Positions 50,589 to 60,012 of a DNA stretch of 64,000 nucleotides are shown here, in pieces. Both the position numbers and the translations under genes were made by a program. Numbering within the stretch: the stretch's first letter is position 1; the number at the start of each line of letters is the position of its first letter. Under the pieces are notes generated by a model. That model did not search any database. It saw only the letters and a program-made list of their open reading frames with translations, and had not been told where the DNA came from. Source of the DNA: Pseudobacter sp051955275 (GTDB lineage: Bacteria; Bacteroidota; Bacteroidia; Chitinophagales; Chitinophagaceae); assembly GCF_051955275.1 (NCBI RefSeq), contig NZ_JBQCGW010000301.1, positions 1 to 64,000 on the forward strand, written 5' to 3'.

Positions 50589-53564
50589 ATGCTTATGTCA
50601 ACGCGCCTGCCTATTGCCCCACACCGTAAACCATTGCGTATTGTACTGGCCATCCTGGCCGGCCTGCTGCTATGTGTTTTCCTATACACCTCGCTGTTTG
50701 CTCCTCCCGCTCAAGGATATGCGTACCTCCTATGGCTGCTGGGAGCACTCTCCTGCCTCATCATCATCATACTTGACCTTTTTGTTGCTGCCCGGAAACA
50801 GCTGATCACAAAAGTTCAGCAGGAAAAAGCCATCGATGGCCTCTCCTATGCCATGAGCTTCGGATGGATGGGCAGCTGGAAAGTGAACCTGCTCACCAAC
50901 GAGATTACCCTCAGCAAGGAATTCATGACCCTGCTGGGCGAAGACCCTGTTGAAACCACCATGCCCTTTTCCACCTATATGGACAAATACATCGTCCCAG
51001 AATCACATGAGCAGATCAGGGAAAGCATGGGCATGGCCATGCAGAACAGGGATAACCCGGAGCATGAAGCCAGTTTCGATCATCCTGTCCGCAAGCGTAA
51101 TGGCAACATCGCACATATCTTTGTACGGGCGCGGATCATGAGCAAAAACGAAGCCTTCGGCATCGCCCGCGATATCACCGATCTCAAAAATGCAGAAACA
51201 GCACTGGCCCTGAAAGAAAAGCGTTTCCGCCTCCTGGCAGAATATTCAGATGATATCATTTCAGAACATAAGCCCAACAGCGAATTCGTTTATATATCTC
51301 CGTCAGTAAAAAAGATCCTGGGCTACTCACCCGAAGAGATCGAAGGGCGCACCGTGCTTGAATTCCTGCACCCCGCCGATATCCATAAGTTCGCCCCATC
51401 CAGCCAGTACCTGGATGTTCTCGAAACCCGCGACAACCTGATCGTACGCTACCGTATGCGAACCAAACAAGGCGGTTACACCTGGCTGGAAAGCATCGTA
51501 AAGCCTATTAAAACTGAAGGCAGGATAACAGGCGTGATTTCCACCTCCCGCGATATCACTGAGAGAAAGATCTATGAGGACGAAGTGAAGCAGAATAAAG
51601 AGCTGCTGCGCACCGTGATAGATTCAACGCCCGACTGGATCTTTATCAAAGACAATGATTTCAGGTTCCGCCTCGTGAACCAGGGCTTCGCAAATGCCAT
51701 GAACCGGCAACCCGAAGAGTTCATCGGCAAAACCGATCTCGAAATAGGTTTCCCTATCGAAGCCGTAATGGGCGATAAAGAAAAAGGAACACCTGGCTTT
51801 CATGAAGATGACGCACAGGTGCTGGAAACCGGTAAGAGCAAAATGGTGATTGAAGAATCGTACATCCTCAGTGGACGCCGTGTGACCATGAGCGTTGTAA
51901 AAGTTCCTGTGCTGGATAGCGACAAAAAAAGAGTGACGGGCATCCTGGGTTATGCCCACGACATCTCCGATCTCATAGAAGCCAGGAATATTGCAGAGCA
52001 GGCAAACCTTGCCAAAAGCAGCTTCATGGCCAATATGAGCCACGAATTGCGTACTCCCATGAATGGCATCATCGGTTTCACGGACCTGCTTCTCACCACC
52101 CAGCTGCAATCCTCCCAATATGAGTATTTACTCAACGTCAAAAATTCAGCATACGGACTGCTTGAGATCATCAACGATATTCTCGAATTCTCCCGCATTG
52201 AATCCGGCAAACTGCAGATAGATCATGTGCAGTTCCCACTGGATGTACTGGTGCAGGAAAGTGTGGACATCCTCACGGTGAAAGCGCATGAGAAGAACCT
52301 GGAAGTGATCTGTCATATTGATCCAGACCTGCCTTCGCAGTTCATGGGCGACCCCACCCGGATCAGGCAGGTATTGGTGAACCTGTTGGGCAATGCAATC
52401 AAGTTCACACCCGCCGGCGAGATTTTCATCTCCCTCATCATCGGAAGAGGAATACATGTAGAAGCCGGGAAGAAGATCATGGACATCCTGCTTTCCGTAC
52501 AGGATACCGGCATTGGCATTTCTGAAGCGCACCTGTCACGGATCTTTGAAAGCTTCACACAGGCCGATGTTGCCACCACGCGTAACTACGGCGGCACGGG
52601 GCTTGGCCTCACTATCAGCAAGAGCCTCGCCACCATGATGGGAGGCGACATCACCGTTGCCAGTGAGCCTGGCAGGGGCAGCACCTTCAGCCTTGTATTA
52701 CCACTGGAAGTAGTGGATGAAATGCCGAATTCACACGGAACTGAAAAACCACCACTCCGTAAAGTGCTGGTAATAGACGATAACAGCACCAACCGCTGGC
52801 TGATGCAGGAGATCCTCCGCCATTACAGTATCAGTTGCGAAACAGCTTCAGGCGCCAAAGAAGCACTTGCCATACTGGACCGCATGCAGCAAAACCAGGA
52901 GCCGCTTGACCTGATCATCACCGATCATCATATGCCGGAAATGAATGGCATTCAGCTGGTGCAGGAAATGCGCAGGAAGCTCGGCACAATTAGCCAGCCC
53001 ACTATCCTCATGCTCTCCAGCATAGAAAAAAATGAGCACCTGGAAGAAGCCAATGCACTGGGCATCGACCGCTTCCTCACCAAACCGGTGAAAATGCATG
53101 AGCTCTATGAACTGCTCTGTTCCATTTTCAATACAGGTTATGAACGTAAAGTATCCCAGGCCAAAGTGGAGAGCACACTGAAGAAAGGAAATGGCGCATC
53201 AATCATGGTAGTAGAGGATGAACCCGTCAACATGATGCTGATCACGGAAATACTGGCAAAGATGGGCTTCCAGGTGATGCAGGCAAAGAACGGGAAAGAA
53301 GCCATCCTGATGCTGGAAAACGCCAAACCTGCGCTGATCTTCATGGATGTGAATATGCCCGAAATGGATGGATATGCCACCACCCGGCGTATCCGCGCCA
53401 CACCCGGCCCCAATCAGGGGGTGCCTATTATTGCCCTCACCGCCGATGCCATGGATGGCGATAAGGAAAACTGCCTCCGCAACGGCATGGATGATTACCT
53501 GAGCAAACCTTTCCGGCTGGAAGACCTGATGGAATTGCTGAAAAGCAGGGAGTTACTGAGCTGA
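50589..53564 (+). CDS. Hybrid sensor histidine kinase with PAS domains and two receiver domains
   Basis: A 991-residue protein. Two N-terminal membrane helices (about 19-38 and 43-62) have almost no periplasmic loop. Three PAS/PAC modules follow (about 85-200, 205-330, 335-460), then HisKA with the phospho-His near 482 (MSHELRTPMNG) and HATPase (about 590-710; GTGLGLTISK). Receiver 1 (about 725-845) has Asp in ITDHHMPEMNG; receiver 2 (about 860-985) has Asp near 918 in FMDVNMPEMDG. There is no HPt or DNA-binding domain, so phosphate must leave through an unlinked HPt or regulator. The short loop suggests sensing inside the cell or membrane. The start may be either ATG at 50589 or 50595. Confidence 0.95.
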   Translation: MLMSTRLPIAPHRKPLRIVLAILAGLLLCVFLYTSLFAPPAQGYAYLLWLLGALSCLIIIILDLFVAARKQLITKVQQEKAIDGLSYAMSFGWMGSWKVNLLTNEITLSKEFMTLLGEDPVETTMPFSTYMDKYIVPESHEQIRESMGMAMQNRDNPEHEASFDHPVRKRNGNIAHIFVRARIMSKNEAFGIARDITDLKNAETALALKEKRFRLLAEYSDDIISEHKPNSEFVYISPSVKKILGYSPEEIEGRTVLEFLHPADIHKFAPSSQYLDVLETRDNLIVRYRMRTKQGGYTWLESIVKPIKTEGRITGVISTSRDITERKIYEDEVKQNKELLRTVIDSTPDWIFIKDNDFRFRLVNQGFANAMNRQPEEFIGKTDLEIGFPIEAVMGDKEKGTPGFHEDDAQVLETGKSKMVIEESYILSGRRVTMSVVKVPVLDSDKKRVTGILGYAHDISDLIEARNIAEQANLAKSSFMANMSHELRTPMNGIIGFTDLLLTTQLQSSQYEYLLNVKNSAYGLLEIINDILEFSRIESGKLQIDHVQFPLDVLVQESVDILTVKAHEKNLEVICHIDPDLPSQFMGDPTRIRQVLVNLLGNAIKFTPAGEIFISLIIGRGIHVEAGKKIMDILLSVQDTGIGISEAHLSRIFESFTQADVATTRNYGGTGLGLTISKSLATMMGGDITVASEPGRGSTFSLVLPLEVVDEMPNSHGTEKPPLRKVLVIDDNSTNRWLMQEILRHYSISCETASGAKEALAILDRMQQNQEPLDLIITDHHMPEMNGIQLVQEMRRKLGTISQPTILMLSSIEKNEHLEEANALGIDRFLTKPVKMHELYELLCSIFNTGYERKVSQAKVESTLKKGNGASIMVVEDEPVNMMLITEILAKMGFQVMQAKNGKEAILMLENAKPALIFMDVNMPEMDGYATTRRIRATPGPNQGVPIIALTADAMDGDKENCLRNGMDDYLSKPFRLEDLMELLKSRELLS

Positions 53565-53596
53565 AATCAATTTTGAAGTGCCCAGATACTTCTGCA

Positions 53597-53619
53597 GTGC
53601 CCGGTCGCTCGCGTCCCCG
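53597..53619. repeat. REP-like dispersed palindromic repeat, copy 4 (left arm only)
   Basis: Carries the left arm and loop of the consensus (GTGCCCGGTCGCTCGCG then TCCCCG), but the right arm is replaced by ATACAACGCCCGGCA, so the hairpin is broken. It lies between the hybrid kinase stop and the small membrane protein gene. Confidence 0.75.
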
Positions 53620-53668
53620 ATACAACGCCCGGCATATTTCTTGCGTCTTATTGGCAAACAATCCGCAA

Positions 53669-53959
53669 ATGAACCGTTCCGGTCTGCCTTCACTGGGCCT
53701 CTGCATTTTAATGGATTTCCTGGGATACATCAGCTATGCCATCCCCGGACTGGGTGAATTCAGCGATATCATCTGGGCCCCCATATCTGCGTTCATTTTC
53801 TTCAGGATGTTCGGAGGATGGAAAGGCGCATTCGGTGGGATCTTCAACTTCGTAGAGGAGCTCATGCCCGGCCTCGATTTCATCCCCAGCTTTACCATCA
53901 TGTACTTCTGGCAGCGCGCTAACCGCCCACTGCAAACCGGTATCCAACGCCCTTTATAG
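53669..53959 (+). CDS. Small membrane protein, unknown function
   Basis: 96 residues from the ATG at 53669, with a 32-codon upstream extension rejected because it runs through the repeat copy. Two hydrophobic segments (about 8-30 and 36-60) with little charge contain LPSLGLCILMDFLGYISYAIPGLGEFSDIIWAPISA. It ends in a basic tail (QRANRPLQTGIQRPL). Similar small proteins of unknown function occur in Bacteroidota. Its 3' end overlaps the convergent response regulator gene by 41 bp, both stops lying inside the other gene. Confidence 0.7.
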   Translation: MNRSGLPSLGLCILMDFLGYISYAIPGLGEFSDIIWAPISAFIFFRMFGGWKGAFGGIFNFVEELMPGLDFIPSFTIMYFWQRANRPLQTGIQRPL

Positions 53960-54614
53960 TGATGATGCTGAGCCGCTCATCGTCCCGCAGATAACTGCGC
54001 AGCTTGGTGATGTAAACATCCAGGTTCCTGGAGTTGAAGAAAGAATCGTTGCCCCATAATAAATTCAGGATCTCACGCCGGTCGATGATACGGTCGCGGT
54101 GCGCATACAGTAGTCGCAGCAGTTCGCTTTCCCGGAAACTCAGCTTACGTTCATCAGTACCCGAAACAAGTGTCTGGCGCACGAAATGGAAATGATATTT
54201 TCCGATGCTCACCTGTTCCGTTGGTTCTTCAACCACTCTGGAGGCACGCTTGCTCTTCATCACATTTTCTATTCTTACAATCAGCTCTTCCATGCTGAAA
54301 GGCTTGCGGATATAATCGTTACCACCCAGCGAAAAACCTTTCACAAGATCGGCCGTTTGTGTTTTTGCAGTCAGAAATATGATCGGGATCTGCTCATTGC
54401 TTTCCCGGATAGAAGAAGCGAGGGTAAAGCCATCCACACCGGGCAGCATCACATCCAGCACACAGATATCGGGGTTGGTATTATGAAACAATTCCATTAC
54501 ATGGGCTCCATCGCTTTCCATCACCACATGATAGCCCCTGCTCTCCAGGCTTTCTTTTACGATCTTGCCCAGGAAAAGTTCATCTTCTACATACAATATG
54601 GTGCAGGGTGTCAT
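53919..54614 (-). CDS. Response regulator, OmpR/PhoB family
   Basis: A 231-residue regulator. The receiver domain (about 4-118) has phospho-acceptor Asp near 53 (CVLDVMLPG), the acidic pair ED near 11, Thr in IFLTAK and Lys in YIRKPFS. The winged-helix DNA-binding domain (about 135-228) has LSFRESELLRLLYAHRDRIIDRREIL. It overlaps the start of the histidine kinase gene by 4 bp (ATGA), so the two are translationally coupled in the order regulator-kinase reading down the minus strand (kinase first). Target genes are unknown; the divergent GLPGLI gene is a candidate. Confidence 0.95.
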   Translation of the reverse strand: MTPCTILYVEDELFLGKIVKESLESRGYHVVMESDGAHVMELFHNTNPDICVLDVMLPGVDGFTLASSIRESNEQIPIIFLTAKTQTADLVKGFSLGGNDYIRKPFSMEELIVRIENVMKSKRASRVVEEPTEQVSIGKYHFHFVRQTLVSGTDERKLSFRESELLRLLYAHRDRIIDRREILNLLWGNDSFFNSRNLDVYITKLRSYLRDDERLSIITIKGVGYRFAVGG

Positions 54615-56362
54615 AAGGTGTCTGGTAATTGGATGATGAAACTGCTGCCTTCGCCGGGCTCACTCACCACTTCAATACTTCCCCTGTGCCGCTCCACCAC
54701 ATAGGCCACGTAACTGAGGCCCAGTCCGTATCCTTTTACATTATGGGTATTGCCGGAAGGCACACGGAAGAATTTATCGAACACTTTTTTCTGATAAGCG
54801 GAAGCGATTCCCACACCGTTATCGGAAACTATCAATTGAATTCCCTTATCATTTCGGTTAATGATCACAGTTATAGAAGGCGATTCACCGCTGTACTTCA
54901 GGGCATTGTCGAGCAGGTTGAAGATCACACTGGTGAGATGCAGCCTGTCTGCGTTGATGGTAAGATCTTCACCTTCCGCGTGCAGCTGCACGGAAGCTTT
55001 CGCCTTCTCAAACTGCAGGCGCATACTTGCCATCACTTCTTCAGCCAGCTGACTAAGATCGAAACGCTCCGTTTTTAAATCCACCTGGTGCTTCTCAAAC
55101 ATTGACAGGCGCAGCACTTTGTCAACCAGTAACGACAGGCGCTGAAGCTCACTGTTGGATATATCCAGATATTCCTCTGTTCTTCTCGGATCATCCATTG
55201 CATGGAAATTCTTCAATGCCTCGATGGCCACACTCACAGTAGCGATTGGTGTTTTGAGCTCATGAGTGATATTACTGATCAGGTCATTCTTGAACTGGGT
55301 AAGCCTTCGCTGCTTCACCAGGTTGCGATAGAGCAACACAAAACTGAAGCTGGTGAGTGCAATCAATAACAGGGATAGCGCTATCTGCGGAGAGAGTTTA
55401 CGGATGATATACCTGAACGTATCATGAAGCTCATAACGCAGATAATAATTACTGGCGTACCCCATCAGCAGTTCATTGGTGCGCGTGGGATCTATCAACT
55501 CTCCGGGCTGTCGCTCACTCACAGAATCTTTGATGATAGTGTAATTTACTTTCAGCGACTCCTTATCCAGTGCTGTACGGTAGCGTTTGTTCAGCTCTGC
55601 CATGGACAGCGTGTCTTTCAGGGAGTCCACCCGCTGCAACAGGTTGCGGAATGTACCGTCTTCCATGAGACGGGTAAGCACCATATAATCTTTCACACTA
55701 TCTTTTGACACATTCATGGAAATCTTTCCCGGCCTTGCATTGCCGGATGATTTTGCCCTGGTGGCAGGTATGCTGTTCTCAATGGTGATGGCGCTCACAG
55801 AACCCTTCAATGGAGATCTGGTTTTGATCAACATTTCCTTGTTGGTAGCCATTGAGATCGTGATGGCGGAATCAGGGATCTCACCCTCGGATGATTTCAC
55901 GCTTTTTCTGATATGGATGGCACGGATCCTTTCCGGCGACACGGAGTCTATTGCTATGAATGTAGCGTTGGCAGGAACTGAGTCTCCCCGGAGATTTATT
56001 CGCTCCTGAAGCCTTATCTTCTGAAAGTTTGGATCCGGCGGGATATTGGTGACCACCATCTCATCGGCTGGATGTGGCTCAAGCGTTGCCATGGGAGTGG
56101 CTCCTGCTGTTTCCGGCATCCTGGACGCTACATTCACAGGCATCCCTTTTGCTGCCCTGGCCCATACCCGCACATTGGTATCCTGCTTGAGCGTTTCCGC
56201 CTGCAGGCGGTAGGCCACACTGCGAAAAAGCACGCTGGTGCGGATTGTCAACGTATTTTCCTCTTCCTGGTAATTCTTGTACATCCAATAACCCTGAAAG
56301 GCAATGATGGCCAGGATGGCCATTACCATTAAGATCACGGGAATATTGATGCGTTTGCTCAT
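54611..56362 (-). CDS. Sensor histidine kinase of the two-component pair
   Basis: A 583-residue kinase. Membrane helix 1 (about 8-27) is followed by a large periplasmic region (about 28-325) of no recognised family, then helix 2 (about 328-350; LSLLLIALTSFSFVLLYRN). HisKA has its phospho-His near residue 366 (ITHELKTPIATV), and HATPase (about 465-580) has N-box NLLDNALKYSG and G-boxes VSDNGVGIA and GYGLGLSY. The periplasmic domain is unusually long for this class and probably binds an envelope signal. It is divergent from the GLPGLI gene 129 bp away. Confidence 0.95.
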   Translation of the reverse strand: MSKRINIPVILMVMAILAIIAFQGYWMYKNYQEEENTLTIRTSVLFRSVAYRLQAETLKQDTNVRVWARAAKGMPVNVASRMPETAGATPMATLEPHPADEMVVTNIPPDPNFQKIRLQERINLRGDSVPANATFIAIDSVSPERIRAIHIRKSVKSSEGEIPDSAITISMATNKEMLIKTRSPLKGSVSAITIENSIPATRAKSSGNARPGKISMNVSKDSVKDYMVLTRLMEDGTFRNLLQRVDSLKDTLSMAELNKRYRTALDKESLKVNYTIIKDSVSERQPGELIDPTRTNELLMGYASNYYLRYELHDTFRYIIRKLSPQIALSLLLIALTSFSFVLLYRNLVKQRRLTQFKNDLISNITHELKTPIATVSVAIEALKNFHAMDDPRRTEEYLDISNSELQRLSLLVDKVLRLSMFEKHQVDLKTERFDLSQLAEEVMASMRLQFEKAKASVQLHAEGEDLTINADRLHLTSVIFNLLDNALKYSGESPSITVIINRNDKGIQLIVSDNGVGIASAYQKKVFDKFFRVPSGNTHNVKGYGLGLSYVAYVVERHRGSIEVVSEPGEGSSFIIQLPDTL

Positions 56363-56463
56363 GCCTTACAAATGTAAAGTTTCCGGCATTCCACCGGAAA
56401 AAGCATTAACCTTAATTAACATTAAACAAAACATCATTAACCTGAAAGCGACTGGCGGTACAA

Positions 56464-56471
56464 TAGCTTTG
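56464..56471 (+). promoter_or_regulatory. Bacteroidota -7 element upstream of the GLPGLI gene
   Basis: TAGCTTTG is a perfect TAnnTTTG match, 20 bp before the ATG at 56492. No TTG occurs at the preferred 17-23 bp spacing upstream. Confidence 0.4.
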
Positions 56472-56491
56472 GTCCAATAAATCAAAGCCAC

Positions 56492-57322
56492 ATGACAAAA
56501 TATGCTCTTCCCATCTTTACAGTGCTTGCCCTTCAGTTTTTGAATACGGCCACGGCACAGAACAACGCCCCTCTCAAACAGGGCCGGGTGGTGTATGAAC
56601 AACAGATCAAAGGAGGAACCGCCACGCTCAATATCAACGGGAATACACAAACCGTAAACCGGCCCGACAGAACGCTCCGCATGGAAGTATTGTTCACGCA
56701 GGAAGAATCGCTGCGCAGGCAACTCGAATCAAACGAAAGACCGGAAGTGGAAATGGCAGGGCCCGGTGATATGCCTTCAACCGTTGGCACAGTACGGGTG
56801 ATTGGCAGTTTCATGAGCGAAGCTGCCATCTGGCACAATTTCACAGAAGCACGCAAAGTGGAACAACGGGAATCGGCCGGTAAGAAATTCCTGGTACAGG
56901 ACTCCATCCGGAAGAATACCTGGAAGCTGACAGGCGAAACCAAAACCATTCTCGGTTATACCTGCCAGAAAGCTGTTACGAGAACACCTGTGAAATCATT
57001 CAATATGCAGATGCAGGACGGCCAGATGAAACGAACCGAAAAATGGGACACCATCGATGTTACAGTCTGGTTTGCACCCGCCATTACCATTCCCGCAGGG
57101 CCCGACTACCAGGGCCAGCTTCCGGGACTGATACTTGAAACGGAATCCCGCAATGGCAGCAATATCGTTCGTGCCGTGGAGATCTCAGACAAAGTAAAAA
57201 TTACCGAGATCAAAGAACCGAAAACCGGTAAAAAAGTAACACAGGCCGAGTACATGAAAGAAGTAGAAGAGAGCCAGAAGCAAATGATGGAACGCATGCG
57301 ACCTGCCAGGGCAGCTTTCTGA
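56492..57322 (+). CDS. GLPGLI family secreted protein
   Basis: A 276-residue protein with a signal peptide (LPIFTVLALQFLNTATAQ). The family motif appears as YQGQLPGLILETES near residue 205, and the second marker KTILGYTCQKA near 148. These Bacteroidota proteins are beta-rich, exported and of unproven role, often linked to two-component systems or peptidase genes. It is divergent from the kinase-regulator pair, which makes it a plausible target or sensor partner. The C-terminal tail is rich in Lys, Glu, Gln and Met (EVEESQKQMMERMRPAR), likely helical. Confidence 0.9.
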   Translation: MTKYALPIFTVLALQFLNTATAQNNAPLKQGRVVYEQQIKGGTATLNINGNTQTVNRPDRTLRMEVLFTQEESLRRQLESNERPEVEMAGPGDMPSTVGTVRVIGSFMSEAAIWHNFTEARKVEQRESAGKKFLVQDSIRKNTWKLTGETKTILGYTCQKAVTRTPVKSFNMQMQDGQMKRTEKWDTIDVTVWFAPAITIPAGPDYQGQLPGLILETESRNGSNIVRAVEISDKVKITEIKEPKTGKKVTQAEYMKEVEESQKQMMERMRPARAAF

Positions 57323-57402
57323 TGACACAACTTTTTCCATCCATTCATATAATTCTCATGCAGTAGTTTCAACTCATCCGTATTTTAGCAGAAACCTACT
57401 TC

Positions 57403-58149
57403 ATGAGAATTCTTTATACATTGATCCTGCTCACCGGAACGCTCTCCGTTACTGCGCAGGTGGATACCATCAACGCCAGGAACAACCGCCTGTTGATCGA
57501 CAGATTGAAAGAAGGCACAGCAAAATATCTTGTTTATAATACTGACAGCCTCACGGGCATTGTAACCGCCTCCGATATCTGGGAGCGTTCCATCACATTT
57601 GGAGTACTGTCCGGAAGCAACCAGGCAGTTACCCTTTTTGAATGGAAATGGTACCGCAACGAATCGCTTTTCCGGCATGTAAAAGCGGTGAGCGACCGTA
57701 AGACGCTCGCGCCTATCTCCGAGAACACCCTTTTCAAAGGATTTGCTTTTGCCGGTTACCGGTTCGACAATGGCTTTCTCACGCCAGACAGTACCCTGCA
57801 GGGCAACCGGGTGAACAAGACCATGAAAGTGCCGCTCACACCTGCCGTATTCAACTGGGAGCTGGATATGGAAACCTTCTCCACACTCCCCATCAACAGT
57901 GTTGGTCAAAAGTTTGCTATCGCGTTTATGGACCCGAACAATCCAACACCGAATTATTATTTGTACGAAGTGGCCGGTACCGAAAACCTGGCATTGAATA
58001 AAGAAGTGAGCATCAAATGCTGGTTGCTGAAGATCAATTATGGCAACGGGGCATATGCGCAATTCTGGATCAGCCAGCAGAGTAATGAAGTACTGAAAAT
58101 GCGGGAATATTTTAACGGATCTTACAGATATAAGGTTAAATTGTACTGA
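57403..58149 (+). CDS. Hypothetical secreted beta-rich protein
   Basis: A 248-residue protein with a clear signal peptide (ILYTLILLTGTLSVTAQ). The mature part is rich in beta strands (TLFEWKWYRNESLFRHVKAVS; YAQFWISQQSNEVLKMREYF) and ends in KVKLY. The end pattern, in which a 'conversion' segment precedes a final strand, resembles DUF3108-like proteins, but I cannot confirm the family. It is separated from the GLPGLI gene by 80 bp on the same strand. No catalytic motif is visible. Confidence 0.65.
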   Translation: MRILYTLILLTGTLSVTAQVDTINARNNRLLIDRLKEGTAKYLVYNTDSLTGIVTASDIWERSITFGVLSGSNQAVTLFEWKWYRNESLFRHVKAVSDRKTLAPISENTLFKGFAFAGYRFDNGFLTPDSTLQGNRVNKTMKVPLTPAVFNWELDMETFSTLPINSVGQKFAIAFMDPNNPTPNYYLYEVAGTENLALNKEVSIKCWLLKINYGNGAYAQFWISQQSNEVLKMREYFNGSYRYKVKLY

Positions 58150-58188
58150 TCCGGAATACCGGTCAGCTACATTATTAAACCTTGTTTC

Positions 58189-58713
58189 ATGCAACCTTAT
58201 CCTTTGCTTATCCGAATAGCCGGAGAAGCAGACATTACACTGTTATGCAATCTCGCCAGGCAGACCTTTCTGGATGCCTTTGGAAAACTGAATGATCCTG
58301 AAGACAACCAGGCATTCATCGATGAACATTTCACCCCGGAAAATATCAGGGCAGCCCTGCAGACGCCGGGCACTGTTTTCCTGCTGGCATTCAAAGACCA
58401 GCAGCCAGCAGGTTACGCCAAATTATCCGATCATGAAGTACCTCCGGCGTTGCGGAAACTGTCTCCGCTCAAAATGGAAAAAATGTATTTTCTGAAACCC
58501 TTTACCGGCAAGGGATTCGGAGAACAGTTATACCTTTACTGCAGCAAGTGGGCAGCCAGTAACGGGTATTCGCATATCTGGCTCATTGTATGGGACAGGA
58601 ATATGCCTGCCATCCGCTTTTACGACCGGCTTGGATTCACTCCCTTCGGGCAGGATGTATTGATGGTAGGAAGCGATGTACAGATGGCCATAATGATGCA
58701 AAAGAAAATCTGA
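58189..58713 (+). CDS. GNAT family N-acetyltransferase
   Basis: A 174-residue acyltransferase of the GNAT fold. Motif A, which binds acetyl-CoA, is MYFLKPFTGKGFGEQLYLY (Q/RxxGxG/A-type, about residues 103-121). Motif B follows as IWLIVWDRNMPAIRFYDRLGF. The opening IRIAGEADITLLCNLARQTF is the usual first strand and helix. The acceptor substrate cannot be read from the sequence. It lies 39 bp after the previous gene and 62 bp before the transporter gene. Confidence 0.93.
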   Translation: MQPYPLLIRIAGEADITLLCNLARQTFLDAFGKLNDPEDNQAFIDEHFTPENIRAALQTPGTVFLLAFKDQQPAGYAKLSDHEVPPALRKLSPLKMEKMYFLKPFTGKGFGEQLYLYCSKWAASNGYSHIWLIVWDRNMPAIRFYDRLGFTPFGQDVLMVGSDVQMAIMMQKKI

Positions 58714-58775
58714 ACCATTTCTGAAAGACGCTGTTATAGCATGCCCGCGCCCGGCCAAAACCTATCAATGCGGTT

Positions 58776-59978
58776 ATGTTTATGAGCAGCAAAAGATATC
58801 TTCTTACCATTCTGATCCTGGGAACACTTACCGCGTTAGTACCCTTTTCGATAGATATGTACCTGCCTGGCTTTAAAGCCATCGCAAAAGCACTCGATAC
58901 CACCGTTACCGATGTGGCACTCACACTGAGCAGCTTCTTCATTGGCGTATCCGTTGCTCAGTTACTCTATGGCCCGCTGCTCGACCGCTTCGGTCGTAAG
59001 CGGCCTTTGTATACTGGACTGGTGATCTATATCATCAGCTCAGTGGCCTGTGTGCTGGCAGGCAGCCTTGAATCGCTGATCGCACTCCGATTTGTTCAGG
59101 CCCTCGGCGCCTGCGCCGCCAGCGTGGCCGCCAATGCCATGGTGCGCGACCTCTTCCCCGTAGAAGACAATGCAAAAGTTTTCTCTGCCCTGATGCTGGT
59201 TCTGAGCACTTCTCCACTGATAGCCCCCACGGCAGGAGGTTATCTGATTGCCGCATGGGGCTGGCATTCCGTATTCCTGGTACTGGCCGCCATCGCATTG
59301 CTCATCATCTTTGCAGTCTGGCTCAGTCTGCCTGAAAGCAGCAAGCCTGATCCCGGCTACTCCTTGAAGCCAAAGGCCATCATCGGCAACTATATGGCAG
59401 TGCTGCGCAACAGGCAGTTCCTTACTTATTCCATTTCAGGGGCCATCGCTTTCTCCGGCCTCTTTGCTTATATCTCCTGTTCTCCTTCTATTTTTATGGA
59501 ACTCTATAAAGTATCTGAGGAAACCTATGGCTGGATCTTCGCCCTGCTGGCCTCCGGTGTGATCGGCGGCACCCAGGCCAATCGGCTTGCCCTGAAATAT
59601 TTCAGCAGTGCCCAGATCGTCAGAGGCGCTATGATCATGCAATCCCTCTTTGGAGTGATCATGTTCCTGGCCACTTATTACGGACTGATCGGATTGACCG
59701 GCATGCTGGTGATGCTGTTCCTCTTCCTCACCTGTGTTGGATTTGTGCTGCCCAACAGTTCAGCCCTCTGCATGCAGCCCTTCACAAGAAATGCAGGCAG
59801 CGCCTCCGCCATGATGGGCGCCCTACAGATGGGCATTGGCTCTCTCAGCGCCTTTTCCGTGAGCCTTTTTGATAATTCCACACCGCTGCCGATGACAGGT
59901 ATTATGGCTGGATTGGCCATTGTAGCCATGTTCATCCTGCTCACCCGCAGCAGAAAAGTTCAAACCGCAACAGCCTGA
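58776..59978 (+). CDS. Bcr/CflA family multidrug efflux MFS transporter
   Basis: A 400-residue, 12-helix major facilitator of the DHA1 Bcr/CflA group. The family signature is SIDMYLPGFKAIAKALDT (about residues 25-42), then the MFS motif A GPLLDRFGRKRPLYTG (about 65-80) and RFVQALGACAASVAANAMVRD (about 103-123). Members export bicyclomycin, chloramphenicol or sulfonamides in other bacteria; the substrate here is unknown. Both halves are intact and there is no frameshift. Confidence 0.93.
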   Translation: MFMSSKRYLLTILILGTLTALVPFSIDMYLPGFKAIAKALDTTVTDVALTLSSFFIGVSVAQLLYGPLLDRFGRKRPLYTGLVIYIISSVACVLAGSLESLIALRFVQALGACAASVAANAMVRDLFPVEDNAKVFSALMLVLSTSPLIAPTAGGYLIAAWGWHSVFLVLAAIALLIIFAVWLSLPESSKPDPGYSLKPKAIIGNYMAVLRNRQFLTYSISGAIAFSGLFAYISCSPSIFMELYKVSEETYGWIFALLASGVIGGTQANRLALKYFSSAQIVRGAMIMQSLFGVIMFLATYYGLIGLTGMLVMLFLFLTCVGFVLPNSSALCMQPFTRNAGSASAMMGALQMGIGSLSAFSVSLFDNSTPLPMTGIMAGLAIVAMFILLTRSRKVQTATA

Positions 59979-60012
59979 ACATTCTGAAGACTCCGGCTGT
60001 TACTTATTTACT

